From assembly GCF_008831285.2 (NCBI RefSeq), contig NC_045147.1:12343427-12403426 (forward strand): DNA of 60,000 bases. Direction: 5' to 3'. Under the pieces are notes generated by a model. The model had not been told where the DNA came from, did not search any database, and saw nothing but the letters and a program-made list of their open reading frames with translations. Below, piece after piece: positions 1 to 12,918 of this stretch (positions are counted from its first letter, which is position 1; the number at the start of each line of letters is the position of its first letter). The translations under genes and the position numbers were made by a program. The stretch comes from Nymphaea colorata. Taxonomy: Eukaryota; Streptophyta; Magnoliopsida; Nymphaeales; Nymphaeaceae.

Positions 1-1548
1 ATTATATAATAGTTGATGCACTCAAAATAATTTTCCCAATGACGAGTAACTCGAAAGGATCAAGCCCTTAGCATAATAAACTTGAGGACTGGATCATCTC
101 TATAATGCTGCAGGAGCTTCGTTCTCCTAGTTCCTTCTTTCCGACGAGCTTCTGCAACAGTTTACTGTCGTTTCTTCAATGTTTGAAATATTGAGCAGGG
201 CTTCTTTATATGTCAGCCCTAACTTATGGGCTATTGACGTATTCATTGTCTCATGATAGTACAAATTCTCAACCATTCCAAATTAGTCTTCGGAGTTAAA
301 GTTCTTAACAAAGCCTGTTTTCCAATAATTGGCATAATTAAAGTTTATGACAAAGCAATTAAGGACATTTAATTACTTTAGATTTAAAACCTATGGATTT
401 GATGTGGCATGTTTTTGCTAATGTGATAAAAGTACCATTGTGGAATTCATGGTTCATAAAGCTGAGGGTCTTCAGTTGGACTCAAGATATATACTTGAAA
501 TTCTTATTTTACCTTTTTGTACTGGGAAAATAAGATTTATGATCGAAAAAGGGACTTATGATTGAAATCCCTAAATCAAAATCTCCATCTCTGTTGAAAA
601 GAAATCACACAAAACGCTAAAAATTAATCAGCTTTTGCACCAAAGCCAACCCAATTACAAGGAATGGGTTCCAAACGCGCACTCTCTACATGCAGTCAGT
701 TATTTTACGATCTATCATTAAATAAAAAGGGAAAAAGTTCCGTGCATTATTTTAACATTCGTAAAAAAATTTTAAGTGCCTATATTACTATAGTCAAACA
801 ATAGATTATTTTTATGGAGTGACATATCACTCGAATATTCGTTTACGGGTTAAAAGTTTTTTAAAAATTTGTGCTCGTGAGATTTCATTTAGAAAAATTG
901 TACATGAAACCATGCGCCAGACTGTAAGCTGCGCGCATCTTTTGACCCAGACAATCGCATCTTGAGATAAGTTTGGTATCTGGGTATTTTTATGAGTTGT
1001 ATTTTTTTTCAGATTCCACTTTTGCCCTTATTGGGGGAGGGCTCTTGCATTTAACTGCAGAGGTGTTTTGGTCATTTCCATTACATAAAACATAATCCTT
1101 TTACAATCCCTTGTTAGGGGTGCCCTCAGAATTCTTGTTAGGTTTCATATATACGGGAAAAAAGGGGCACCGATCGAACCTGTAAATGAACATTTAATGT
1201 TCTTTCTTTTATTGGCACGCCAATATCATCATTTGGTTGCACATGAATGTCAGTAGCTGTTTCTAGCAAAACAAGACATGGGAGAGTAAAGCCAACAGAA
1301 CAGGAAAGAATGTGAACGAAGAGAGGAGGGGACAGAGCCACTAGGATCGCACTTAACTTTCAACCTTTACAGTATGGAATTCCACAAGCGCCATTGGAGT
1401 TGAAACCAGCCAAGAGTAGGTGAGTTGAGGGGACGACCACAAGGAAAAACTTTTCATAGTGCTCGAGTTCAGTTGCTTTCCCAGCTTTATTCACCTGCCT
1501 CTTCATTGTTCTCTAGACCACACAACCTTTCTATATATGTGTATATAT

Positions 1549-1686
<138 letters not shown>

Positions 1687-1690
1687 GGTA

Positions 1691-2213
1691 TAATGGGTCG
1701 TGCTTAGTTCAGATCCATTGACACTACCATTTGCATGTAGGTCTAAGAAGCAGGATACTAACTATGAGATTTTGAGCTTGAGAAGTATGACGAAGTCACA
1801 TTGAGATTCTCACTGTAGTTAATTTAGGTTCCGTTTGCTTCACCGTGGACCTGAGATCCGTGGTGATCTGAGGTCCCATGGATTTAAGGTCGGACCCCGC
1901 TCCACCCTCTAATACCTCAGTTTTAACATGTAGCATATTTAAAATCCAACCACTTAAACTGAGGGTCTCCTGAAACACATCTTTTTATGCATCTAAAAGA
2001 TGAACAGGTTGCATATCCTTGTTGCAATCATTCATGGGCTGTGCTTAGTATCCACTGACACTACCATTTGCATATATGTCTAAGAAGCAGGATACTAACT
2101 ATGACATTTTGTGCCTCGAGAAGTGTGAGTCTGACATTGAGATTCTTACTATAGTTAATTTATGTCCTAAAGATGAATGAGTTGCACATCCTTGTTGCAA
2201 TAATTCACGGATC
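1691..2213. repeat. Tandem direct repeat, first copy interrupted
   Basis: A unit of about 180 bases occurs twice in direct orientation. Copy 1 is 1691-1828 plus 1990-2033, and copy 2 is 2034-2213. Shared blocks include the CACTACCATTTGCAT segment, the AAGCAGGATACTAACTATGA segment and the CATCCTTGTTGCAAT segment. Copy 1 carries about 155 extra bases (1829-1983) that are absent from copy 2. The extra block is flanked by TTTAGG and TTTATG, which look like an imperfect target-site duplication. Confidence 0.75.
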
Positions 2214-3310
2214 TCCGAAACAAGAGATCTAAGGAACCGTTGCTAATTGGATCTGAGACTTGTCTCAAATATGCTCTCATCGGAGACCATATGCATTCAA
2301 ACATTAGCAAAGAGCATGGGACATTCATAAAGTGATATTCTTACCTCAACAGGAGAAAAAAAGTCGCAGTAGATAAAACATCTGATCAATCCACATATGC
2401 AAAGGGTAGGCACATGTTGCACCTAAATTTCCAATAATGTTCAATACCTCCATTAGCGCCGGATGTTTTATTTTTAACATGATGAAACTGAAAATATTTT
2501 GCTATTAATTTGAAAACTGACATTTTCTACGCATGCACAAGTAGGGATTAGTTGTTCAATACCAGATTTTTCGACAACTTTACTGCAACTGATCATGAAA
2601 ATAAAATAGCGTAGATTAAGAAAATGTAAAAGAATATCTGAATTAATCACGTGATTCGTCTATTTATCACTATTTTTTTAAATGTCATTTTCACAAGAAA
2701 CGTACTGATATCTGCTACTATATTTCAGGAAGTCCGAGCTAATTTTGGTATTTGCAGATTCTGGATTAAGCAATTCAATGAGCCAAGAGAGTTTTCAATC
2801 TCTGTAGAGATCTTATGGAAAAGAAGTGTGAAGGGGAAAGAAACTAGAATTCATTCATCTCTCTAAAACGTTTTTCTGAAGTATATGTTACTTGGTGAAA
2901 CGTCGACAATACCATTATCTTTTCAGATCCAAAAAAATCATCCTAAAAAGTGGTGTTGGTTTTTGGCAGTTTCTCTTTCGATTCCTGTGGCAGGAAAACG
3001 TCAGGCCACGCCAATCTTGAGGCGACAGCTCAGTCGCCTGTGTACTATAAAAACTGTGTAAATAGGCAGTATTGATTCGATTAACGTGCATGCTAACCCG
3101 TGAGCCTTTCTGCATTTCATTCTTTTCTTCAGAATTGATCGACCATTCTGATCGTTGGATTGTTCTCTCTCTGTTAGTTTTTCTTAGTCTCCTTCCTGAT
3201 CCTCTTTATTTATTTGAACTGAATTGTTCGGATTGTTTGTTGTGAAACTCTTGTTGAGAGAGACATAACATAAGGATTTCTCTTGTGAACTATTGAATCA
3301 AGTTTTTATC

Positions 3311-5037
3311 ATGTCGATATTGTGGTTTTCGTTAGTCTTGGTCCTTAGTGTACTGCTAGACTTAGTGCTAGCCAGGCGTAACTCTGTTCTTCCTCCATTG
3401 CCGCTTCTTCCCGTGCCAAGTGCAGCACAGCTAAAATGGCAGCAGAGGGAGCTCATCATGTTCTTCCATTTTGGAATGAACACATTTACAGATTCGGAGT
3501 GGGGAACTGGACATGAGAGCCCGAAGCTGTTCAATCCATCTTCTCTTGATGCAAACCAGTGGGCCCAAGTAGCCGCAGACGCCGGGTTCTCTCTGGTAAT
3601 CCTTACTGCTAAACACCATGATGGTTTCTGCCTGTGGCCGTCCAAGTACACTGATCATTCTGTAAAGAGCAGCCCATGGAAGAATGGCTGTGGCGATGTT
3701 GTTAGAGAGTTTGTTGATGCAGCTCAAGCTAGAGGCTTAGATGTCGGCCTCTATCTTTCTCCCTGGGATCGCCATGAGAAGAACTATGGGCTTGAATTGG
3801 GATACAACGAGTATTACATGGGTCAGCTTCAGGAATTACTAAATGGGTATGGGATTAACAGCTTTCTTTGGCACAAAATCTAATGAAACCCGTGAATGGC
3901 TTGTCTAAATGCAGGAAGGCTTCCAGAATCCTTCCTCTGTTTGGAACTGCCATTGAATGAACTCACCAAGCTTCGACAGCCTCACTTTCACTAAATCTAA
4001 ATCTGCTCTTCTGAATTTTCAGCCAATATGGTCGTATCTCGGAGGTATGGTTCGACGGAGCAAAAGGCAACAACGCCAAAAACATGACTTACTATTTCGA
4101 TGACTGGTTCTCCATGGTCAACCAAATGCAAGGTTTCATCAACATATTTTCTGACGCCGGCCCTGATATCAGATGGGTTGGTGGTGAAACAGGCACAGCT
4201 GGCATTACTTCTTGGTCTCCTATCAATAGAACTTCTCTCAAAATTGGAGATGGCAGTATAATTGGGTATGCTAATTTCGTTTCAGTACTTGCTGCAAATT
4301 CCAAATCATGAACTGATGATGAGTTCCACTGCAGGTATTTAAACACCGGTGACCAAAACGGTAGAGATTGGATTCCTCCAGAGTGTGATGTTTCTATCAG
4401 AAATGGTTGGTTCTGGCATAGGAACGAGACAGCCAAGCCATTGGATGAGCTTCTGGAGATCTATTATACTTCAGTTGGAAGGAATTGTGTGCTGTTGCTC
4501 AATGTGCCACCGAACTCGGACGGTTTAATTTCAAAGACAGACATTGATAGACTAATGGGGTTCAGATCTGCATTAGCAACCATATTCTTGGTCAACTTGA
4601 TCAAGGGTGCGGTCGCTAAAGGCAGCAGCCAAAGAGGAGGCAAGAATGGAGGGTTTTCAGCCGGTAATGTTCTGAACAATGATTTACAGTCATACTGGTC
4701 ACCGGCCAACTCCGACGAGAACCCCTGGATTGAACTGAGATTCTCTAAGCCGGTGAAGTTCAATGTGGTGAGGGTACAAGAACCTATCACATTAGGACAG
4801 AGAATCGTCAGACATGAAGTGTATGCAGAGCTTACCGACGCAGGAACAGAGGGTGCCCGGCACAGTGGTACAATGGTGGCCAATGGAACAACCGTTGGTT
4901 ACAAGAGGCTGCACAGACTAGGGTCCGTGGTCGAAGCCTGCGCTGTGAGGATTCATGTCGCCAAGGCTAAGAGATTGCCATTGATTGCTTCAATTGGTCT
5001 TCATTTCGATCCATATTCCAAGGGTCAGAAGTTGTAG
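3311..5037 (+). CDS. FUC1: Alpha-L-fucosidase 1-like (GH29), 3 exons
   Basis: Coding exons are 3311-3846, 4023-4265 and 4335-5037, joined in frame by GT-AG introns to give 493 residues, close to Arabidopsis FUC1. The protein starts with a hydrophobic signal peptide (about residues 1-21), so it should enter the secretory pathway and act in the apoplast. The GH29 catalytic domain follows, with FHFGMNTF, TAKHHDGFCLWPS and EVWFDGAKG. The Asp of WFDGA (D190) is the expected nucleophile. The segment from about residue 350 (SYWSPANSDENPWIELRF onward) looks like the F5/8 type C/discoidin-like module at the end of this family. Known FUC1 enzymes remove alpha-1,3/1,4-linked fucose from N-glycan-type glycans; that activity is inferred here. 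The frame is open upstream to a TTG at 3293, but the first ATG is at 3311 and gives a clean signal peptide. Confidence 0.93.
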
Positions 5038-5709
5038 GGTATGTTCTCATTCTTATTTCACGATTGATTGGCGGGAATAAACTGTGATCTGGTAAGAAAT
5101 GGGGAAGAAAATGATCGATCTTTCATGCATGATCGCGCACATGACTTGCTTCCATGCCCATATTTATGGCACCAAATATCCAGGACGTGTAGTTCTGATC
5201 TCTATTTTAACTAGTAAGAATATGGCAAAGATAAGGAAATATTACTTTTCTTCCATGAGACATGCACCTTGGTGTTCTAAAATCAGGAGTTCTCTGATAA
5301 TTTTGCAGGTGGGGAATAGAAAAACCATTAGCATGACTTTTTTTTCCTTCATTCCAAAACGAAAGTAATTGTGGCATGAATGATCGAACACGAAGCTCCT
5401 TTCAGGAAAAACTGTTCATACCAGTTGTTTGATTGGAACCGTCTGGTTGCAGTGGAGTCTTTCTGAAGAAAATGTACCTTGAAACTTATTTGTTTCATAA
5501 ACTTTTGCCCATTTCTTTGCTTAAATTCTGTGTAATTTGAAGAAGAAAGTCAGTTTTAAGACAAAGGCAAAAGCGGTTGTGGAAAAAAGTAGGGATAATA
5601 TGCAGCACTCTCTTAAAAGGTCTAGTCTCCTTTGTTCACCCATAATTCGCTTTCTTAGGCATGCAAGCATCAGCATTCCTGCACATTCTATCAGAGAAAC
5701 GACTCTCTA

Positions 5710-6008
5710 GGCCCGTTTGAATACATTAAACTAAACAGTACTGGGCACTTTTTATGGTAGAATTTTTGTTCCACCTTCCATTTTACCCCATTTGTTTGAT
5801 TTCATGGAACTTTTGTTCTAGGCGTTGAGAAGCTGACCGGCAAAATTTTTTTTCTCTTTACTAAAGTTTTACCTATTTAGGTGAAACTTTTATACTGGTA
5901 CAAAAGGTTCATAATGGCCCTAAACTCCCGGCACTGCAGTTCAGTATTTGTTTCTATTTGAAACTTTCTACCAAATTTGAATTAAAGTTCTATGTATTTA
6001 AACGGGCC
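5710..6008. mobile_element. MITE-like element with 17-bp terminal inverted repeats
   Basis: The left end at 5710-5726 (GGCCCGTTTGAATACAT) and the reverse complement of the right end at 5992-6008 (GGCCCGTTTAAATACAT) differ at a single base. The interior is about 265 bases, AT-rich and non-coding. I found no convincing target-site duplication (left flank CTCTCTA, right flank CATATGT), so the superfamily is left open. Confidence 0.65.
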
Positions 6009-7380
6009 CATATGTTAAATTTAACATAGGAAATGAGTTGTTTTCCATTGTCGAGGAGCTTGACGCAATGAACCTTTCTACGCCATGTGTAGATAGAAGA
6101 GCGATGAACTTAACACCTACTTTCCCAAGATGAGATGCTTGAACAATTTGTGGTTGGTCATACGTTAGCCATTTTAAATGGTGCTAAAATTGCTATAGAA
6201 ACTTAAAAAAAAAAACATTTTGATCCTGTAATTAAGTTCTAACATGATTCTTTATCGTCCTCTAAATAGTGAGAGATCACATGCTAAGGACAGTTACAGA
6301 GAGCTATTGTGTGACTAGCATAGGTTCACTGTTCATGCCAGTTCCTGAAATCTTACATTGTAATTAAACTGAACCTAGGATCAGCTAGGTCTAGTTGCAT
6401 GTGGTGCTTACACCAAACCTAGTTAGTGCTCCTAATCATTCATTTTTCTAGTTAGAGATCGGTTAGTGCCGATCTGCCAAAATTTTCTAGCTTAGCCACA
6501 GACTAAGAGTCATTTTTATGATGCTACGATGCTTTGGGACTGCAAGTATGATGCGTTGGGTTTATTATCTGATGGAGAATATATAGACTATTGTGCCTAG
6601 GAAGACTGCATTGGACCTTCGTTTAAAGAAAGAGTTAAAGCAGTGTGTTTGTTTTCTCTCTCTGTTTCTAGGACATGTGTCATTTTACTAATAGAAAGGA
6701 GAAAAAGAAAAAGAAAAAGGAAAAAAAATGAAAATATGAGTTTGCAGTGAGAGGAATTGAGTATTTTACTCACCCGTTGTATCGGTTTCCACTTCATATT
6801 TGAACTGGTATACTCGTTAATTAAAGTTGAAGGGTATGCAGTTCATGACATCGAAGGGGGCCTTCGGGTCTTTTTCGAGTGGTGAGATTAATACCTCTCG
6901 CTCACTCAAAATCTAAATGAGCTGATTAGATCGATCTTTCCAATAATTCAAACACAAAGAAGAAATTGTAGATGCATTTCAAACATTATACAAGTTTTGC
7001 CCTTCGAAGCATGTTTCTGAAAAATGTTGTTGATCGCACTCAATCATTACTTGAAGGCATAATGGAAAATGATTTTGTTGATAGGAATGTCGATTTATCA
7101 TATTCATACTCCAAATCCAGCGAAGGATATAAAATATTTATTTAAAATTAAACCCGGTTTGAAATATGAATTCGTTTGGATATTTATTTAAAACAGAAAA
7201 CAAATCCAAATCCGAAGACATTTCTCAAATTTCAAGCGAATCTAATTTTTTTTTAATGTAAGGCTATTATTATTTTCTTTTTTCATATCCAACTTTTTTG
7301 AAATAGTTTGATTGGGTGTCTAATTTGTAGCATAAAATACAACTCCGTTCTTTCTCGCCGAAGGGAAGGACATTCCGTTC

Positions 7381-7386
7381 GGCCCA
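7381..7386 (-). promoter_or_regulatory. Possible site II element (TGGGCC) in SmD3 promoter
   Basis: GGCCCA on the + strand (TGGGCC on the other) lies 212 bases upstream of the SmD3 ATG. TGGGCY site II motifs are common in promoters of plant housekeeping and growth genes, usually bound by TCP factors. A single six-base motif is weak evidence on its own. Confidence 0.3.
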
Positions 7387-7597
7387 ACATAACCCCTCAT
7401 CTCAACAAATTAACGCTCTAGATCATTCTGTCCTTTAAATTACACAAGGGCCACCCGCACGCAAAGCCGCCTCTCTAAATGGCCCCTCCTTTGCTTCTTG
7501 GGTGGTTAGCGAGGGTTTGATTTTCTTTCTCATTTTTCTTCGGGAGGGAAAAAAAAGGGCAAGAAGGAGGAGGAGGAGGAGAGGGAGGAAGGGAGGG

Positions 7598-10500
7598 ATG
7601 AGCAGAAGTTTAGGCATCCCGGTGAAGCTGCTCCACGAGGCGGCGGGGCATATAGTGACTGTGGAGCTCAAGAGCGGCGAGCTTTACAGAGGGTCCATGA
7701 TCGAATGCGAGGACAATTGGAACTGCCAACTCGAGAACATCACCTACACTGCGAAGGTCTCTTCATTCTCTCTTCCCTTTTTTCTCCTGTTGTCTCCTTT
7801 TTTACTTTTCTCCGTACACTAACCAGTAGATCCGTAATGGTCTCTCTTTCTCCGCCGTGGAGCATATTGAAAAGCTTTTTGTATGCTTATTAACTCCCCG
7901 TCAAGTTGTGGAAGTGTTGCTGTTTCGGTTATTTGTGGTGAACTTACTTCCGTAACAGGTGGGGATAAGTTGGGACAACCCTTCGTGGGGCAGAATAAAC
8001 AAACCAGGGTTTGCCACTTTTGAGAGAGATAGATGTTCCCGACGAAAATCTGGTAGGAAGTCTATGCTGTTCTGGCGATTGGAAGTGTTCTGATGGTTTT
8101 GCAAGGTTGAGATGAGTTTATATGCATGACTCGTAGTGTGGTTCTGAAATATACGAATTTCTGGTGATGTTTTTTTGCCCCTCATCTAATTTGAGGCGTT
8201 GGTTGCTTTTTGATTCTTGTTATGGAAAACGAAAAGAATGTAGAAGGGTTTCGCTGGGGCTTTTGTAGGTGAGAATGTTTCGCAGTTCGGGATAAGTGGG
8301 ACTGTGGGACTTTGGAGAAGCAGAACTTGGTATGGTTTATCATGGGAAGCTGGTCCAGAATTGGATATGAACAATGAGGTTTAGATCATTCAGACGGCAC
8401 AGATGGTTGTCTGAATGAAAAAGAGACCTGGAAAAAGAATGTACCTGTTAGTTGTTACCTCGTACCAACTTCTCGTCTCGCTTTGTAACTAAAGAAATTT
8501 GTGGCGTTTGAACTAGGTCAATTTCATGGTGTTAAAAATGATTTTATTCTGGTACCTTGGTGTCGTCAACTTAAAGAGAGCTGGGCCATTTTCCTGCATG
8601 CACGAACCACCTGTTATACCCTGATTCCTGAGAGAAGGATGAATGCAATGTCCTTTTTTTATCTATTTGAAATGTGGCACTGACAAAGATGCTTGAAGAT
8701 CCATGGAGAAATAGGCACTCGTTGAGTTATTTCCGATGTCTGTTATTTGTATTATTTCATGTCCGCAAACATTTTCATCTTCAGGATTTCCATTCATAGA
8801 TAAGAGCAGATCAGCACTCAACCATCTTTTCGTTTGTGAACACATATAAATAGACAATTTTTATCTATTGATCTGAGTACCCTTTACATAAAATTGCATA
8901 TATCTGTTGTTGAACATTATCTTCTCTTTTGGTAGGATGGAAGGATGTCACAGTTGGAGCATGTTTTCATTCGTGGTAGCAAAGTCAGGTTGGTTTCAAA
9001 GTACTTAAGATGCTATTCCTTTGTAACTGTAATCTCATACACTGAAACTTTGTGCAGGTTTATGATCATACCTGATATGCTAAAGAATGCACCAATGTTC
9101 AAGCGTCTTGATGCGCGAATCAGGGTATGCATATTAGTGCTTGCTAGGCATCACTTGGTGTGATTATCGATTGATTTGGTCATAACTTGAATTTGTACAG
9201 GGAAAAGGCTCATCCCTGGGTGTTGGGCGTGGCCGTGCGGTTGCAATGCGTGCACGGGTAAATCATCTTTCATTACAATGATGTGGATAATTTCCGATAC
9301 CCTTTGTCTAATGGAGAACTTGAATTGAAGCATCTGTATTGTTTTTGTCAAGTCTTATATTTTCTTTACTGATGGCTCAAAGATTCTAATGCTTTTTTGC
9401 ATGTTTAAGATAATTGGAATACATATCCAGGTTAGGATATTCAATTCTTTTTGAGATTCCAAGTGATTCCTGTTTTCTGTCTAGGTGCACGTGTTTTTGC
9501 TTCCTCCATTTTTGGCAAAAAAAAAAAGTGTGATCATTGTTCCTAAAACACGCAGATATTTGAGAAATTGGTTTCATTCTTCCTATCCAAGGTTTTTACT
9601 TGTCTAACATGTATATAAAATGTTAGGTGAATCCATGGAAAAGGATTTGGTAAGTTTGACTGCTATTGTAAGGATTGACATATTCAAGGAAAATGATGAG
9701 CATATCATTTCTAATGGGACTAATGATGAGCATATCATTTCTCATGGGACCAACTGCGTCAACATTTAACTTGAAGTTAAGTCACTGATTTCTGCCTATG
9801 TTTTTGGCCACGTGGCTCTGAAGGGGAATAAATCCTAGCAGTTCTTCTCTTTCAATATAGTAGTTTGTTTTGGCCCATTGGTTGGACATATTGAAGCTTC
9901 ACTTTTTTAACTTTTCTGTCCTTAAAACTGGGGACTTTCATGTTTTAAGATGTCAGATCTGCTGAAATCAGCATAATTGTTGGAAAATAGTGGTTTGGGG
10001 ATGTACAAAGTTACAAACTTCCTGGGCACAAGTCCATTAGAGGAAATCATGCAGTGAAGACTTTAGTGCAACTGTTCATGGGTGGAGCATTGAAGTATTT
10101 TGTTTGAGAAACTTGCAGTGACATAGGCTGATTAATAAGCCCCCCGTCGGAGACTTCAGAGACATGACTCAGTTGTGAAGACTTTAGTTCTGCCTTCCTT
10201 GATTTGTTTGTGGTAGTGCCTCTCATAAAATAATCTCATATAGAATAATAAGATCGGATTTTCTCCTCTTCCCATTGTGGAAATTTCAGCTATTGATGTT
10301 GGTCAGTGGTTATAAGGCTCCACAGCTCGTTATAGTATAGCAAGAGCCGGAGCAGTTAAATGCTACCAAAGATTAATGAAGATGATGGTGTCCACAAGGC
10401 AGTTGTATAAGCACGTTCAGTGTGTCTGTTGCTCACAATAGTATTTGATTCATGTTGCCCTACATTTATTGATGGAATATCTTCTGGAAATTCGGTGTTT

Positions 10501-10998
10501 CTGTCACTTTCAATTTGTTTTTTTTTTTTTTTTAGGATCCTTCTAGAGTATGACTTTGTGCTGTCACATTCTCTAGACTAGTAAAGGGGATTAGCTTAGT
10601 TGGTGCAGCGATGAACCAATGAACCCCATTTTTACAGTTTGTGAGACACATCAGTTAATATCAATTATTCTCATTAATGTAGTGCTTGTTGATAAGCAGT
10701 GACTTTTGTTGATAAATTGCTGTTTTCTCTTTGTTCTTTTTCTCTTTCAGTCCAAAATTAACAAGTTTGTCAGTTTTTATTTGATTATCTATCAGTTAAT
10801 TGGACTTTGCATTGATTATTCATCTACTCTGTTATTTGATGTTTGGATGCCTTACTCTTTAACATCCATTTTAGACTGAATGGGTTGGTTGTGAGGAGTC
10901 GCTAGACTAATATGACCGAGTTTGTGCAGGCACAAGCTGCAGGCCGTGCTGCCCCAGCTGCTCTTGGTAGGGGTGCTGCACCACCAGTGAGGAGATAA
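7598..10998 (+). CDS. SMD3: Small nuclear ribonucleoprotein SmD3, 5 exons
   Basis: Coding exons are 7598-7756, 8936-8988, 9058-9124, 9201-9257 and 10930-10998, giving 134 residues. SmD3 is one of seven Sm proteins that form the ring on U1, U2, U4 and U5 snRNAs in the spliceosome. The Sm1 motif ([17 protein letters not shown]... WNCQLENI) is in exon 1. The Sm2 motif is split over exons 2-3 ([21 protein letters not shown]). The tail is rich in Gly, Arg and Ala ([13 protein letters not shown]... [10 protein letters not shown]), as in plant SmD3, where GR dipeptides are usual sites of arginine methylation. Intron 4 is long (about 1.67 kb) and contains a 30-bp tandem duplication. The ATG at 7598 follows a purine-rich leader and gives the conserved [15 protein letters not shown] start. 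Confidence 0.97.
9692..9751. repeat. Two tandem 30-bp units in SmD3 intron 4
   Basis: The unit AATGATGAGCATATCATTTC plus ten more bases occurs twice head to tail (9692-9721 and 9722-9751), with two differences. Each unit contains the palindrome ATGATGAGCATATCAT. It is non-coding. Confidence 0.85.
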
Positions 10999-11255
10999 GT
11001 GCTGATAGAAAGCTGGTTTTGTCAAACCTGGATTGGTTTGGCGGCCATTTCGTCCTTCACCAGTCTGCTCATGCCTGTGACAGATTGGTGTCAATAGGTT
11101 GTTCACTTTAGATAATTTCTTCTTTACTTTCACAAGTGGTTATGTTTTTTCATGTTTGTAAGAACAGTTGACCTGCAAACATTGATGAGATCACCTCCTT
11201 TACAATAGAATGAAAAAAGTAATGAACTTGAAAATGTTCCCTTGATTTATCAACT

Positions 11256-11562
11256 GAGGGCATGTTTGTTTCGCTTTCATTTCAGAATCACATGGTTCCA
11301 TCTCATTATTCTTACGTGGTTCAAGACCATGTGTTTCCTACCAGGTGCAGACCAGGTCACCTGGTGCTTCTACTTAACAAGGTGAAATGCCATTAGGTAT
11401 TCATTTACTTGGCACTTATCATCAAGTGTATATTGATAAGGCAGACGGACCAAAGTGTGTGGTCGATGCTGCTCACCTGATGTCAATTGTTCTCTTGCTA
11501 TCTTGAACTATAAATTGAATAATGAATGAAGAAAACTAGTTTTCATTCAGAATCATGCCCTC
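11256..11562. mobile_element. Candidate MITE with short inverted ends
   Basis: GAGGGCATG at 11256-11264 is matched by CATGCCCTC at 11554-11562, a perfect 9-bp inverted pair about 300 bases apart. A TTCAGAATC word also occurs near both ends. No target-site duplication is visible. It lies 258 bases downstream of the SmD3 stop codon and might be included in its 3' flank. Confidence 0.35.
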
Positions 11563-12918
11563 GCATTTCCATGTTTTAGGTTACGCTTGCCTTGGATGTT
11601 GCTCTCTCTCCCTCTCTATGCATGATATCTGTATTTAGGTTAGAGTTTCCGTGGCGGTGGATTTGACTTATGGTGGTTGGGAGGGGAAAACATCTCAATG
11701 AGGAGAATCAGACATCAGCAGGCTAGAGTGAGCGTATAGGTACATGAAAGTTCCAACATCTTTAGTTTATGAGAGATTTGATGGAAAACTAGGACTTTGG
11801 TGATTTTTGTTCTGCAACCATTGTCTTCATCATCACACTACGGTGGTGCTTTATGTTTTTCTCCTTTTTACTCTTTTTTCTTTTTAGTAAAAACAGGAAT
11901 CACTGTAGTAAGATGGCAAGGCAAGAGAAAGGGAGAAATTTTCAAGCCAAAACAGGATGTTCTTCTCTTTGATTGTTCCAGTCCGTTGTGACACCTAATT
12001 TTAGCTTTTTCAAATCTTCATTTGTTTTATGATCTTACGGCAACAGCTTTGGTTTTCAAATCTTCATTTGGCTTTCCATCTCATGGCAAGCCGTCCTGTA
12101 GAGCAAAAAAGCCTGAAACGAAGTGCTAAGTGTTAAGTGTATCCTTGAAAATCAGTTCCATAGCGTGCTTTGACCGAAAGGCCGTGAGGTTCCTTCCCCT
12201 TTTTTAAGGCATTGGAGTTGGATCGTTCGTGTACTTTTATTCAGGTTATTTATAGCTTTGGGATTGCGAAAAGCTAAGATATATGAATGCATTATGCATG
12301 GTAGGATTCACATACATGCAGTTGTCTCTAATCTCTCCCGGTTAGACCAATGAAACGTGAAGCGGTTTCTTCCGATGATATTGTCTATATGAATCAAAAG
12401 CATGCACTACAGCAACAGCAAGATGTCAGTGGTAACAAGAAAAGCCTCTGTTATAGAAGAGAATGTCTTGGATAGAGTGTTCTAAAAGACTTGCATCTGG
12501 TGTTAATGTGTTCCAAGTGCACACGAGCTCACACCTTATAGTTGGGGATGAACAAGAGGATATCACCAATGAGGTGCAAAATTGCTCTCGTAGAACTAGA
12601 GTGATCTGCACAGCTTCCAAAGCAAGCGTCTCTTCCTTTTCTGGAATTGATTCCAATCGCCACTCTAACACGCGAGAAGAGTTGAACAATCGCAAGTTGA
12701 AGATCAAACTCAGCGAGAGTGGTGGGGGCCATGGATCCGGTAGTCTTAGAAGACCAGCCACGTCTTGACTTCATCAAAGAGGATATACCTACGGTTCCAT
12801 GAAGCTACAACTAATCTCAGATCCACCCAAACACAACCTATATGTTCTTCCATTTAACTGTTTCTCAATAAAGAAAAAGCTTGGCTTCTTTTCCGGGAGA
12901 AGAAAAGTACAAAGCGGT

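Larger units (their letters stand above)
5038..7597. other. Intergenic region between FUC1-like and SmD3
   Basis: I see no gene. It contains the inverted-repeat element at 5710-6008 and an AT-rich stretch around 7080-7260 with repeated ATCCAAATCC/GAATTCG-like words, similar in kind to 34260-34690. The small frames at 5099-5368 and 6597-6797 have no recognisable features. The final part is the SmD3 promoter. Confidence 0.6.

Noticed and set aside
3293-3310. Extra six N-terminal codons on the fucosidase
   Set aside because: They begin with TTG. The ATG at 3311 gives a normal signal peptide.
10570-10640. A tRNA-like run (TTAGCTTAGTTGGTGCAG) in SmD3 intron 4
   Set aside because: Only the D-arm-like part is present; no T-arm GGTTCGA or acceptor pairing could be found.
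12426-12780. Frames of 82-111 codons open on both strands
   Set aside because: None shows a known motif, splice context or family match. It could be a decayed element, but nothing supports a gene call.
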